The position numbers and the translations under genes were made by a program. From contig CAZDSU010000005.1 in the NCBI GenBank assembly GCA_964508135.1, positions 1-64,000 of the forward strand: 64,000 bases of DNA, given 5' to 3'. Shown here piece after piece: positions 35,061-44,864 of this stretch (the first letter of the stretch is position 1; each line of letters starts with the position of its first letter). The notes under the pieces are model-generated. The model had not been told where the DNA came from, made no database searches, and saw nothing but the letters and a program-made list of their open reading frames with translations. The stretch comes from UBA6168 sp964508135. Lineage in GTDB: Bacteria > Bacteroidota > Bacteroidia > Chitinophagales > Saprospiraceae.

Positions 35061-38000
35061 CTATCTTACAATCACCAATCGCCGGGAGATTTTTTCGCCT
35101 TTGGTTATGGCGCTCACGAAATAGATGCCATTGCCGAATCGGCTGTTGTCCAGACTGATGGAGGTAGAAATTTGTCCTTCTTCCATTATTCTTGTCCAAA
35201 CCACTTTGCCAAGTTGGTCATAGATGGTCAACTCGGTGGCTGTTTCCACACCATGCAGGTGGATGTTGACTTCATTCTTTGCCGGGTTGGGAAAGACCTC
35301 GAGTTCCACAGCCCCGAACGGCGTAGTTGAGGTTATCCCACCGGGAACCATGAGGTTCTGGCTGCCAGACGGAATACATGGGCCTGTATAATCTCCGTGA
35401 TTCAAATGGGCAGGAAGTGCATTGCCGTTGATACAAAGTGTATGGCCATTATGGCAAATGACAACCTTATTGTTATTGTTTCCGCAATACCAATCTGCCA
35501 TGATACTGGCCGTGCCTGCGTCATCCTTGATTCTCAAGGAGACTGTAACCGGGTTAAAAGTGCCTGTTAAATCTGCACCTTCTCCGATCACCATGAAATT
35601 GAATTCATTGCCACCGAGTGGAGTTATACTCATCCCCAACGCTACCCCGGCGATGACTCCTTCAAACTCAAAGGATTCATCGTCAAACTCAAAGGATCCC
35701 GCAGGTATCGTTGTGGCATAGGTCCCCACCTCAAGGGTGATATCCTCCGTGAGGGGATTGATTCCGTTACTTGTCGCTACCAAGGTGAAGCTCCCCTCGA
35801 CCTCAAATTCATCCTCCCCAATTTCGACCCCGGCATCGAAAGTCTCAAATTCAGCTATGGTAATGGTCTCACCGGGCAGCATGGTGAACTCGGTTTCATT
35901 CACCAGAATAACCGTGGGAACAGCATTGGTGGCAGGAGTGGTAAAGGTGAAAGTTATAGGGTCAAATGTCACTGTATTGCCTGTGCTTAAAGCCGTAGTT
36001 GCAGGTGTGCCATCAGCGGCTACAAATGTTATTTCAACTGGCCCGCTAAGCACTTCAATTGTAATGCTACCACAGGTAACAACCACTTGATTACCTGCAA
36101 TGAGAGAGAAAGAAGAAGGGGGGAACGTAGAAGGCGTTATAGCACATGGAGAGGAATTCATTTCTATATTGGCTACATTTGATCCGCCAGAAGATTCAGC
36201 TGTAATCACTACGCCTTTATTGGGATATGGCGAATCTACGATGGTTAATATCTGGCCCCCTCGTTCCTTGATTTCTCCGGTTGTCGTTCCATCGCTAAAA
36301 ACATTAGAGAAAGTATTGGGTGCAGTATCGACCTCATAGAAGATGCCATCATTATCATTGTCAGGAAAAATGACATCCTGCACGATAATCTCCACTTCAT
36401 TGTAATCGGAAGGAGGGTCTCCGACGGTCAGTGGATTGCTATTAATAGACCATAAATTCATGTGAACCCTCAAGTTCTTTTCTTGCTTAGGGATAGAGTC
36501 TGCCGGCAAAGGAATAGGGTCATCGGTTGTGTTCCACTCGAAAAGAGAGTCTTGCTGTGCAGGTGATGGATCATGGCCTTTGTAACTTCTGAAACGAACC
36601 ATGGAAGGTTCCCAATCAATAAAATGGGAGGTAAGAGATACTCCGGCCAGATTCATGGTATCAGGCACTGTCCTTCGGTCAAAATCAAGTGAGGGTTCAT
36701 GAAAATGATGCCACACTGTGTAGTCAACATTCGCGGTTCGTGCTGTTCCCCACTTCGCAAATTCAATGTCTATTTCGAAGGGAACATTGGCGTCATCCAC
36801 ACTATACTCATTATAGTCTCTCGATAAAAACAACCCCAACACAACGTTCTTGTCGAGGTCATCTAATAAGGGTTGACCGGCAGGGGTGGTAATATTAAAA
36901 CGGTGCAAACCATACTTGGAATAATTAAAATCGTCGGTGTAAACCTCTGCCGAATACCATCTTCCTTTAACGGCGTCGTATCTTAACTTGAGGTGTAAAC
37001 CGGCGTCATCCACCCAGACGCTTTGAGGGCTGGCAGACCAGTTATTCGACTGAGGGCCTTCATTATAAGCATGCCTTACGACCCAGTTGAGTCCAGCGAA
37101 GGGAATGGGAGGCCGGGCAAAATAGGCTGTGCCGAAGGAATGCCGGTAGAAGTGATAGGCAAAGCCGGTCGGCTGAGGGTTGGCACAGGGAGCAGCGACC
37201 TCAGGGGCGGTCCAGTCGAGCGTGGCCAGTGTGTTCTTCATGGCCGCCTCGCCTTCGTCGAAGAACGTGTTGAAATCATTCAGCCCCAGATTTGTCACCA
37301 CATCATAGGTCTCGATGGTGATATTCACCCGTTTGTTCAGGGAGTTGGCATAGCACACTTCTTCCTTGGTGATCCGCTCTATCGCTCTTGCATCCGGGCC
37401 TGTGCCTGAGTTGTCCTGGGCCGTCTGCACATCCACGCCGGCGACGATATCCAAGATGTGCTTAAAGGCCTCCTTCTGGGGGTCAGTAGGCAAAGGATAT
37501 GCAATAAGATGGTCCCAACTGTGGCCGATACTAACGTAAACAGGTAGTGCGCCAGCGCTGGCCACTGCATTGGCATATACATCAATATCGCCGGAAGTAG
37601 TCGGCTCGGAAGCGCCGCTCGGGAAAGCTTCAATGTCGAGGCGGATCGCATCGAAGCGGGCCTCGGCGGCCACCGAGTTGTTGTAGCTCACCAAGTCGGG
37701 GATGCGGGTGTTGTCGGTGTAGAGCGCTTCGACCTTCAAGCTATGGGAGTGCAGCAATGAGATGATGGGAGCCAGCGTGGAAGGATTTTGGGCCTCCGCT
37801 CCCTCCGGGCAGCCAGGTGATGAAAGGGCGCCACAGCCGAAGTTGTCATAATAGATGGTACGGATGCCCTCGGCGACAGCGAAATCGGCAAGCTTCTGGG
37901 CTTCGGTCAGGTCAATGGGTGTGCCGTTGCGGCCCGGAGTAGGATCACGCCATACATAAATGGCGGACTGAGTACCCTGCCCAAACTTCGCCACAAAGAT

Positions 38001-39506
38001 ATCGCGATCACCGGCGCTTGTCAGGGTGGCTCCCCCAAAGGTCGCAGAACCGGAGAAGAATCCGGTAACATAGCTGTTGCCTGAAGGATCAACCGCTATG
38101 CCTACTCCAAGCACCCAATAATCAGAACTTGAACTGTTGCTCTGTTTGACCCACTCCAGAATTCCACTGCTATTATACTTCACCACAAAGAGATCGCCAC
38201 CACCGGCGCTTGTCAGGGTGGTCCCCCCAAAGGTGGCAGAGCCCTCAAAGTAACCAGTAACATAGCTGTTGCCATTAACATCAACTGCAATGCCAGCACC
38301 CATATCTCCACCTGAACCGCCGGCCTTTTTGGCCCACACCAGATCCCCGCTGCTGTTATACTTGGCTACAAAGATGTCTATATCCCCGGTGCTTGTCAGG
38401 GTAGTCTGTTCAAGTTCATCCAGTCCAAAGGTCGCAGAACCGGGGAAGAACCCCGTCACATAGCTGTTGCCGTTAACATCAACCGCAATGCCAAAGCCTA
38501 CATCATTACTTGTACTGCCTGAACCACCAGCCCGTTTGGCCCACATCAGATCCCCGCTGCCATTATACTTCGCCACATAAATATCTAAAAAACCGGCGCT
38601 CTCCAGAATGGTCTCGTTGACTTCCCCCGCTCCAAAGGTCGCAGAACCTTCAAAGAAACTCGTCAAATAGCTGTTGCCCGAACCATCAACCGCAATCCCA
38701 CGTCCTCTATCGTCGCCTGAACCGCCAGCTTTTTTGGCCCACACCAAATCCCCGGCGATGTTATACTTCGCCACAAAGATATCATGATCACCAGCGCTTG
38801 TCAGGTCGGTCCCCGGTTCAAAGGTCGAAGTAACTTCAAAGTAACCCGTCACATAGCTGTTGGCCGAAGCATCGACCCCAATGCCAAAGCCTCTGTCATC
38901 ACCTGAACCACCAGCCTCTTTGGCCCACTCCAAATTCCCATTAGGGTCATACTTGGCTACAAAAATATTATGATCATTGGCATTCATAAGGGTAGTCTCA
39001 TTGATTTCCCCAACTCCAAAGGTCGCGTTGCCCCGGAAGTCTCCCGTTACATAACAATTGCCGGAAGCATCAACCGCAATGGCCCGGCCAGCATTATCGC
39101 CTAAACCTCCCGCCCGTTTGGCCCATATCAAATCCCCGGCGCTGCTATACTTAGCCACAAAGATATCATTAGCATTGGGGCTTGTCAGGATGGTTCCCCC
39201 AAAGGTCGCAGTACCTCCGAAGTCCCCCGTTACATAACTATTGCCCGAATTATCGACAGCAATGCTATATGCTCCATCGCCACTTGAGCCACCGGCCTGT
39301 TTGGCCCATTCCAAAAAGGCCTGCGCTTGTACGGTTGCATTGGTCAGCAGTATCAACGGCAAAAGCAGCGCCGCCAGGGCACACCTCTCCCAAATCAGGC
39401 GTGTCAAGCTCTTTCCTGTAAAGTTCCATGTCTGAAAGCTGGACCCGCCGGGCCACCATACTTTCATAATCTTGGCAAATGAGTTTTGGATTTTGATGGT
39501 TTTCAT
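35061..39506 (-). CDS. Giant T9SS-secreted protein: SBBP propeller, TIM barrel and GH16-like jelly roll
   Basis: 1481 aa. After a signal peptide (LAALLLPLILLTNATVQAQ) come seven SBBP repeats of about 60-70 residues (GNSYVTGYFEGSATFGG, DIFVAKYNSSGDLVWAKKAG), enough for one seven-bladed propeller (residues about 55-500). Residues about 505-790 look like a TIM barrel (GIRTIYYDNFG, DAIRLDIEAFPSG, LPVYVSIGHSWD). Residues about 800-1060 resemble a GH16-type jelly roll; FEIDIEFAKWG near residue 910 matches the ExDxE catalytic pattern. Further beta-rich domains, a CH..HLNHGDYTGPC motif and a T9SS sorting domain (LEVFPNPAKNEVNIH) follow. Its place after SusC and SusD points to a role in glycan capture or breakdown; the substrate is unknown. 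Confidence 0.75.
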   Translation of the reverse strand: MKTIKIQNSFAKIMKVWWPGGSSFQTWNFTGKSLTRLIWERCALAALLLPLILLTNATVQAQAFLEWAKQAGGSSGDGAYSIAVDNSGNSYVTGDFGGTATFGGTILTSPNANDIFVAKYSSAGDLIWAKRAGGLGDNAGRAIAVDASGNCYVTGDFRGNATFGVGEINETTLMNANDHNIFVAKYDPNGNLEWAKEAGGSGDDRGFGIGVDASANSYVTGYFEVTSTFEPGTDLTSAGDHDIFVAKYNIAGDLVWAKKAGGSGDDRGRGIAVDGSGNSYLTSFFEGSATFGAGEVNETILESAGFLDIYVAKYNGSGDLMWAKRAGGSGSTSNDVGFGIAVDVNGNSYVTGFFPGSATFGLDELEQTTLTSTGDIDIFVAKYNSSGDLVWAKKAGGSGGDMGAGIAVDVNGNSYVTGYFEGSATFGGTTLTSAGGGDLFVVKYNSSGILEWVKQSNSSSSDYWVLGVGIAVDPSGNSYVTGFFSGSATFGGATLTSAGDRDIFVAKFGQGTQSAIYVWRDPTPGRNGTPIDLTEAQKLADFAVAEGIRTIYYDNFGCGALSSPGCPEGAEAQNPSTLAPIISLLHSHSLKVEALYTDNTRIPDLVSYNNSVAAEARFDAIRLDIEAFPSGASEPTTSGDIDVYANAVASAGALPVYVSIGHSWDHLIAYPLPTDPQKEAFKHILDIVAGVDVQTAQDNSGTGPDARAIERITKEEVCYANSLNKRVNITIETYDVVTNLGLNDFNTFFDEGEAAMKNTLATLDWTAPEVAAPCANPQPTGFAYHFYRHSFGTAYFARPPIPFAGLNWVVRHAYNEGPQSNNWSASPQSVWVDDAGLHLKLRYDAVKGRWYSAEVYTDDFNYSKYGLHRFNITTPAGQPLLDDLDKNVVLGLFLSRDYNEYSVDDANVPFEIDIEFAKWGTARTANVDYTVWHHFHEPSLDFDRRTVPDTMNLAGVSLTSHFIDWEPSMVRFRSYKGHDPSPAQQDSLFEWNTTDDPIPLPADSIPKQEKNLRVHMNLWSINSNPLTVGDPPSDYNEVEIIVQDVIFPDNDNDGIFYEVDTAPNTFSNVFSDGTTTGEIKERGGQILTIVDSPYPNKGVVITAESSGGSNVANIEMNSSPCAITPSTFPPSSFSLIAGNQVVVTCGSITIEVLSGPVEITFVAADGTPATTALSTGNTVTFDPITFTFTTPATNAVPTVILVNETEFTMLPGETITIAEFETFDAGVEIGEDEFEVEGSFTLVATSNGINPLTEDITLEVGTYATTIPAGSFEFDDESFEFEGVIAGVALGMSITPLGGNEFNFMVIGEGADLTGTFNPVTVSLRIKDDAGTASIMADWYCGNNNNKVVICHNGHTLCINGNALPAHLNHGDYTGPCIPSGSQNLMVPGGITSTTPFGAVELEVFPNPAKNEVNIHLHGVETATELTIYDQLGKVVWTRIMEEGQISTSISLDNSRFGNGIYFVSAITKGEKISRRLVIVR

Positions 39507-39532
39507 GTCGTATAATTTTAGTTTAAGGTGAG

Positions 39533-39679
39533 GTATCCGTTCAAAAAATAATGGCAGCTCTCCAATAATTCCTGGTTCCTTCGGGCGGCGGGGTTTTGAA
39601 CCCTGCGATTCTGAACCGGAAATGGAAGGTTCAAAACCTTGCCGCCCGAAGCGCTACCATTATTTTTTTGAATGGATAC
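39533..39679. repeat. Large nested hairpin between SusD and the giant secreted protein gene
   Basis: Outer arms 39533-39554 and 39657-39679 (GTATCCGTTCAAAAAATAAT and its near complement) enclose inner arms 39579-39602 and 39628-39651 (CTTCGGGCGGCGGGGTTTTG; two mismatches in 24). The minus-strand transcript from SusD to the next gene would fold here. Confidence 0.75.
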
Positions 39680-39710
39680 GTTGATTGTTTGCTGATTACT
39701 GACACCACTT

Positions 39711-39750
39711 TTCGGGGACTGCGGCGTCGCATGACGCCATAGTCCCCGAA
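39711..39750. repeat. Hairpin directly after the SusD stop
   Basis: Arms 39711-39728 (TTCGGGGACTGCGGCGTC) and 39733-39750, 16 of 18 paired, 4-nt loop. No T-run follows on the minus strand, so it is not a standard terminator; it may shape transcript levels between SusD and the downstream gene. Confidence 0.65.
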
Positions 39751-39769
39751 GGAAGGTTTTTGCCGTGAA

Positions 39770-41287
39770 TTACTCCACATCCCACCATAGCCGCGTACTC
39801 AGCTTGTCCGCCCCGCCGAGCAAACTCACGCCCTGCTCGTAGCCGTTGGCATTTTGGGTTTGCTCGTTGGTGGGATAGAGGAGGCGAACTGGGGCAGGTT
39901 TGTTGCCAATATCCGGTATGGCGCCATCCACCGGCAGTTCGAGTTTCTGGAAATCAAGGCGACGCCATTCGCTCCAGCCATCAACGCCCTGCATGAACAG
40001 GGCGAGCCATTTTTGCACCCCGATTTTTTGTTTCCAGTCGCCGGGGGCGGTGGCGTAGTTCACATCGTTTTGAGCTAAGTAGGCGTCAATGGCCAACTGG
40101 TCGCTGACGCCCCATTGGTTCATGCTGGCCCGGATGCCCTCGCTGTACCACGACTCCGCCGTTCCCGACACGTTCCAGCCTCTTTCTTTGGCTTCGGCCA
40201 GGATAAAGCAGACCTCTGCGTAGTGCATCAAAAAAGTGGGGGCAGTGCCGAGCAAAATATCGGTGGAGCGGAAAGCCCGTTTCCCCAGAAATGCTGCGGA
40301 ACCACTGGGCTGCGAATAGTTTTCGATGGCATCGCCCGCCGCATTGCCACTATTTTGGCCGTAAGGCCGCCCAAAATAGCCGCCACCATTCGTTCGCTCA
40401 TCTGCCCAGACGTAAAGGCGGGGGTCGTTCAGTGGTTTCAGCGTTTTGTCAATCAGGATGTTGCTCAAACCAAAAAAAGCATCGCCAAATCCAAACCAGG
40501 TTTGGTTCAGCGGATTGTTGTTGGGTTGCCCGTCGAGCCAGAGGAAGGCAGCGTTGTCTTCATTTGAACTGAAAGCCTGCTCGTAATTGGCTTCCACCAA
40601 TTCTTTGGCCGTTGCCGTTTCTACGTCTGCCATGCGAATGGCGAGGCGCAACAGCATGGAATGACCAAATTTTTCCCATTTTGCCATGTCTCCGTTGTAG
40701 ATGATATCGCTGCTGCCGAATCCTTCAGCGCTGGCGTCAATCTGTGCAAGGGCATCTTCCACATCACGCACCAGACCGAGGTAAATGTCCTTTTGCGCAT
40801 CATATTTTGGCGAACGGTTCTGGTCGGCCAATAAAGCCTCCGTGTAGGGAACCGGGCCCCAGATGTCGGTGATGTACTGAAAGGTGAAGGCTTCCAACAT
40901 TTTGGCGACCGCCAACTGATTCTTGGCTTTGCCTGAAACAGCATCATCATCCGCCGCAACGAGGCGCTGGATTTCCCGCAAATCGTACAGTATCCCGCTG
41001 TACCAATTTGACCAAAAAATATTGTTCAAATAAGGCCGGATTTGGTAGCGGCTCTCGTCCGTGTAGTTGTTTTGTGCCCAATACTGGGAAAACAGTAGGC
41101 CACCGCCGTAGAGGTTTTGCCCAGCGAGCAGGTGACCCATAAGGCTTTTTTCCGCATTCGTCAGCAGGTAGTCGGGTGGAACTTTAGTGGAGTTGTTGGG
41201 GTCCACGTTGATGTCGCCAAAGTCCTTGCCACATGAAATGACCGCGAGCAGGAAAACGGGGAAAAGGAGATATTTTATGGTTTTCAT
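39770..41287 (-). CDS. SusD/RagB-family surface lipoprotein
   Basis: 505 aa. Lipoprotein signal with lipobox Cys19 (FLLAVISCGKD). The helical TPR-like SusD scaffold is visible in the first half (LLTNAEKSLMGHLL, YFQYITDIWGPVPYTEAL) and the family's PTFLMHYAEVCFILAEAKERGW segment near residue 350-370. This is the type now split off as SusD-like 2. It binds the nutrient at the outer membrane and caps the SusC channel. It lies directly downstream of the SusC gene, 97 bp apart, with a dispersed repeat between. Confidence 0.92.
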   Translation of the reverse strand: MKTIKYLLFPVFLLAVISCGKDFGDINVDPNNSTKVPPDYLLTNAEKSLMGHLLAGQNLYGGGLLFSQYWAQNNYTDESRYQIRPYLNNIFWSNWYSGILYDLREIQRLVAADDDAVSGKAKNQLAVAKMLEAFTFQYITDIWGPVPYTEALLADQNRSPKYDAQKDIYLGLVRDVEDALAQIDASAEGFGSSDIIYNGDMAKWEKFGHSMLLRLAIRMADVETATAKELVEANYEQAFSSNEDNAAFLWLDGQPNNNPLNQTWFGFGDAFFGLSNILIDKTLKPLNDPRLYVWADERTNGGGYFGRPYGQNSGNAAGDAIENYSQPSGSAAFLGKRAFRSTDILLGTAPTFLMHYAEVCFILAEAKERGWNVSGTAESWYSEGIRASMNQWGVSDQLAIDAYLAQNDVNYATAPGDWKQKIGVQKWLALFMQGVDGWSEWRRLDFQKLELPVDGAIPDIGNKPAPVRLLYPTNEQTQNANGYEQGVSLLGGADKLSTRLWWDVE

Positions 41288-41307
41288 TTTTCTATTATTT
41301 ATCCCGA

Positions 41308-41373
41308 TTGTCAGTTCCGAAGGGAATCTGGGACATCTCTCAGGAGGTTGCAGGTTTCCTTCGGGAATGACAA
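41308..41373. repeat. Dispersed inverted repeat between SusC and SusD
   Basis: Imperfect inverted arms 41308-41325 (TTGTCAGTTCCGAAGGGA) and 41356-41373. Related to the element in the purH leader at 17299. Confidence 0.55.
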
Positions 41374-41383
41374 CTCTAGGTGA

Positions 41384-44300
41384 TTAAAATTTGAAGTTCA
41401 AGTTCACGCCTATGCTGCGCACGCTTGGCAGTGCGCCACCTTCGGCACCTTGAATATTGCTGGCACTTACAGTGTTGTCAGGGTCGAGGTTCGGGACGTT
41501 TTTGAACAAAATGGCTAAATTCCGCCCCACCAGACTGATGTTGGCGTCCACGATACCCAGGCGTGACAGCCACGCTGACGGCAGCCTGCAGCCCAACGAC
41601 ACTTCCCTCAATTTGACAAAAGAACCGTCGTACACATCGGCAGCGTTCAGAATATAGCCGCCATCGAAGAAGTCGTGGGCCTGGTAATTCACCGACTGGG
41701 TATTGGCCTCTCCCGTGGATTTGTATACATCGTCGAGCTTCGTCTCGGTGTTGCCGCCGCTTTCGAGGATGGGGCTGCCCGTTTCATCCAGCACGGCGGG
41801 CATTCCCTTGTTGACGACGCCATTTTCACGGACGCCGTTCTCGGCTGTCTCCGCCAATAATCCAGAATAACGGCCCCATAGGTTGGTCAGCGAGAAGATA
41901 TCGCCGCCCTTGCGGAAGTCCACAAAAACGCTGAAGCTCAGTCCCTTCCACGAGAAGGTGTTGGTGACGCCACCTGTGAAATCTGGCAAAGTGCTGCCGA
42001 TGGGCATCACGTCGGAGGAAACCAGGTAGAGCCCAGAGTTGGGGTCAACCAGTTTATTGCCGTTTTTGTCGAAGAGGTAGTTCGTGCCAACGATGGTACC
42101 GTAGGGCCGCCCCTCATAAGCATTGAAGGTGGTGGCAAACGGAAAGTCCGCAATCGGGATGTTGGTCAGGGAGGGGTCGGCGGCGTTGAGTTCCTCCAGT
42201 TTGTTGACATTTTTCCCAAAATTGAACTGTATATCCCAATCAAAATTCCGGCTGCGCAATGGTGATGCATTCAGGGCTATTTCGATGCCTTTGTTTGAAA
42301 TTTCACCTGCATTTATCAACTGCTGCGTGTAGCCGGTAGTCGGCGTGGTGCCAAGCGGGATGATTTGGTTCACGGTTTTGCCGTCGTACACCGTGACATC
42401 GAACCCGAGCCTGTCCTTGAATAAGCGAATATCCAGGCCAGCTTCGATGGTGCTGGTTTCTTCAGGCTTCAGGCTGGCGTTGTTGAGCTGGTCGGGCACA
42501 GTGAAGGTCGGGTAGCTTCCGAAATTATCTCTCGCCTGATAGGTCGTGTAAATGGCGTAAGGCCCAGTGTCGTTGCCCACTTTCGCCCATCCAAGTCGAA
42601 GTTTTCCGAAGGAAAGCATGGGGGCGTTCAAGTGTTCTGAAAAAACATAGCTGAGAGAGGCTGATGGGTAAAAGTAGCCGTTCGCTCCATCCGGAAGGGT
42701 GCTCGACCAGTCCTGCCGGGCGGTCAGGTCTAGGTAGATTGTGCTTTTCCAACCAAACGAAACACCACCGAAAATACTGTTGATTTGCTTATTGAAGACC
42801 TCCGTTTGTACGATGGGGCGGTCTATCGAGTTTTGAATGGTGTAAATGTCCTGCACGTTGAGGCCACCCCTTGTAGAGGCATAATTCCTTTTGATGTTGC
42901 GCCAGAGTTTGTTACCCCCAATGAAGGCATCCAGCGTAAGACTGTTGGTCAGACCATGGTTGGCACGGAGTATCAGGTCCGTGTTGGTCTCGCTGACGGT
43001 ATGCTCGTCCTGCGCAAAATACGGTGTATGAACACCGCCCACCGCATTTTTTTCCTTCCTGAAATCTTGATAAAAATCTTGTAATATTCGGCCTGTGAGA
43101 GTTAGCCATGGACTGATTTTATAGCTCAGGTTCACGTTGCCGAAGGCACGGTCACGCCCGTCGGTTTCCAGGTTTTTACTGAACGCCCAGTAGGGGTTGT
43201 CCCAGTATTGCGGAGCGGGATTATCGGCGCTGATGCGGTTCCAGGTTCGCACGGTGCCGTCAGGGTTTTCGAAGCTCTTCAGGTCATCGAATCGCAGCTC
43301 TCTATGCCACCACTGACCGAAGTTTTGGGCAGGGTTTCTACCGCCGCCGCCATCCTCGTAGCCGGTCACCGCACGGCCTTGGGTTCGGGTGTTGACGTAG
43401 TTCATGCCCAAGCCTAACGATAGCCGATTCCCCAAATCCAAAGAACCATTGAAGCCGAGTGTGTTGCGCTCCATGTGCGAGTTGGGGAATTGTCCTTTTT
43501 GGTCAAAACGGTTGTACGAAAGCCGAAACGTGGAGTTTTCCCCACCGCCAGTCAGGGCGAGGTTGTGGCTGCTGGTCAGGCCCGTTTCGAAAAACTTGAC
43601 TGGGGCGTCGCCAGCTTCCCAAAGGCGGCTTTTGCCAAAATGTTCCGTGTCCCACGCATCCCAGGAGTTCCAGTCCCGGAAAAAAAGGTTAGGCTGGCTA
43701 CTGCCAAAACCATTGAAAAAATCATAGCCGTAAGTATCGGCGAGGTGCTGGAAATGCTCGTCGGTGGAGGTAGCAAAACGGGTGCCGTTGCTTTCATCCA
43801 CCGCATAAATTGGCACGAGGTCGAACGATTGGTAGGTTGACACAATGTTGCCGTCGGCATCCAATTCGTTGTAGGGCACCTGGTAATGGCCGGAGTTGTC
43901 CTCGTAACCACGAGGCAGCAAATCCACCCCGCCGCCGTAGGTGTTCTGGAAATCAGGGAAAGTGAGCACCCGCTCAAAAGTCAAGCTGCTGCTGACCTCC
44001 ACACCGATACCTTTTCGGGATTTCGACCCTTTTTTGGTGGTAATCATAATGACGCCGTTCGCACCGCGTGAGCCGTAGAGTGCGGCGGCGGCCTGCCCTT
44101 TCAGTACGCTGATGTTGTCCACCTCGTTGGGATTGATGTCCTGAATGGCATTGCCGAAGTCGTAGCCGCCCACGGCGATGGTCTGCCAGTAATTCGTAAA
44201 ATTCGAGTTGTCCATCGGCACCCCGTCCACCACGAACAGCGGCTGGTTGTTGCCGCCGATGGATTTAATGCCGCGAATGGTGATTCGGGCGCTACCGCCG

Positions 44301-44704
44301 AAGTTGCCGGTAGAACCGGTGACCGTGACGCCTGCTGCCCGCCCGGCAAGCTGGTTCACAATGTTCGCGTCGCGGACTTTTGAAATTTCCTCGCCATCCA
44401 CCTGCGCCACGGCGTAGCCGAGCGATTTTTCGGAGCGGGTGATGCCGAGGGCGGTGACGATGACCGCCTCCAAAGTGACGCCGACCCGCAGCGTGATGCG
44501 CAGGTCGTTTTCGTGTTCCGCCAATGTGATTTCGGAGGTCTCGTAGCCAATGAAGCTGACCTTCAGTTGCTGGTTGCCGGAAGGAATCATCAGGCTGAAG
44601 CTTCCGTCGTTGCCGGTAATCGTGCCGTCGCCGGTTTTGAGTGATACCGTTGCCCCAATCAGCGGCTGGCCATTCGTTGTGCCTGGGCAAAGCCGCAAAG
44701 GCAC
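41384..44704 (-). CDS. SusC/RagA TonB-dependent transporter, start region frameshifted
   Basis: The frame encodes about 1100 aa: a CarboxypepD_reg-like domain (NGQPLIGATVSLKTGDGTI), the SusC plug signature (VDGVPMDNSNF, NISVLKGQAAAALYGSRGANG) and a long beta barrel ending in NLNFKF. It should import glycan or peptide fragments with the SusD next to it. However, the apparent start at 44704 (MPLRLCPGTT) is not a signal peptide. A perfect signal peptide is encoded in another frame at 44659-44733, and the usual beginning of the regulatory domain (VTGTVTD type) is missing. So the gene has a frameshift with a small deletion near 44675, either real (then a pseudogene) or an assembly error. Confidence 0.85.
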   Translation of the reverse strand: MPLRLCPGTTNGQPLIGATVSLKTGDGTITGNDGSFSLMIPSGNQQLKVSFIGYETSEITLAEHENDLRITLRVGVTLEAVIVTALGITRSEKSLGYAVAQVDGEEISKVRDANIVNQLAGRAAGVTVTGSTGNFGGSARITIRGIKSIGGNNQPLFVVDGVPMDNSNFTNYWQTIAVGGYDFGNAIQDINPNEVDNISVLKGQAAAALYGSRGANGVIMITTKKGSKSRKGIGVEVSSSLTFERVLTFPDFQNTYGGGVDLLPRGYEDNSGHYQVPYNELDADGNIVSTYQSFDLVPIYAVDESNGTRFATSTDEHFQHLADTYGYDFFNGFGSSQPNLFFRDWNSWDAWDTEHFGKSRLWEAGDAPVKFFETGLTSSHNLALTGGGENSTFRLSYNRFDQKGQFPNSHMERNTLGFNGSLDLGNRLSLGLGMNYVNTRTQGRAVTGYEDGGGGRNPAQNFGQWWHRELRFDDLKSFENPDGTVRTWNRISADNPAPQYWDNPYWAFSKNLETDGRDRAFGNVNLSYKISPWLTLTGRILQDFYQDFRKEKNAVGGVHTPYFAQDEHTVSETNTDLILRANHGLTNSLTLDAFIGGNKLWRNIKRNYASTRGGLNVQDIYTIQNSIDRPIVQTEVFNKQINSIFGGVSFGWKSTIYLDLTARQDWSSTLPDGANGYFYPSASLSYVFSEHLNAPMLSFGKLRLGWAKVGNDTGPYAIYTTYQARDNFGSYPTFTVPDQLNNASLKPEETSTIEAGLDIRLFKDRLGFDVTVYDGKTVNQIIPLGTTPTTGYTQQLINAGEISNKGIEIALNASPLRSRNFDWDIQFNFGKNVNKLEELNAADPSLTNIPIADFPFATTFNAYEGRPYGTIVGTNYLFDKNGNKLVDPNSGLYLVSSDVMPIGSTLPDFTGGVTNTFSWKGLSFSVFVDFRKGGDIFSLTNLWGRYSGLLAETAENGVRENGVVNKGMPAVLDETGSPILESGGNTETKLDDVYKSTGEANTQSVNYQAHDFFDGGYILNAADVYDGSFVKLREVSLGCRLPSAWLSRLGIVDANISLVGRNLAILFKNVPNLDPDNTVSASNIQGAEGGALPSVRSIGVNLNFKF

Positions 44705-44733
44705 AGCAGGAAGGGGATGATTAGTTTTTTCAT
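44659..44733 (-). pseudogene. Out-of-frame signal peptide of the SusC gene
   Basis: ATG at 44733 opens MKKLIIPFLLCLCGFAQAQ, then RMASR and a TGA. This is a textbook outer-membrane-protein signal peptide. The SusC body continues in a different frame across the same bases. Confidence 0.75.
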
Positions 44734-44864
44734 ACTGGTTGATTTTAGTGAATAAAAAATGGAGTTGATTACATGTTGATTACACATGCAGTGAGGTTTT
44801 TGGCACGTAGGTAGGTAACTGGAAGTCTATTGCTGTTTGGTCCGGGCAGGCCGTGGGTCGCTCG
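44734..44864. other. Intergenic stretch upstream of SusC
   Basis: No gene. The promoter for the SusC/SusD unit should be here; no clear -33/-7 pair was seen. Confidence 0.3.
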
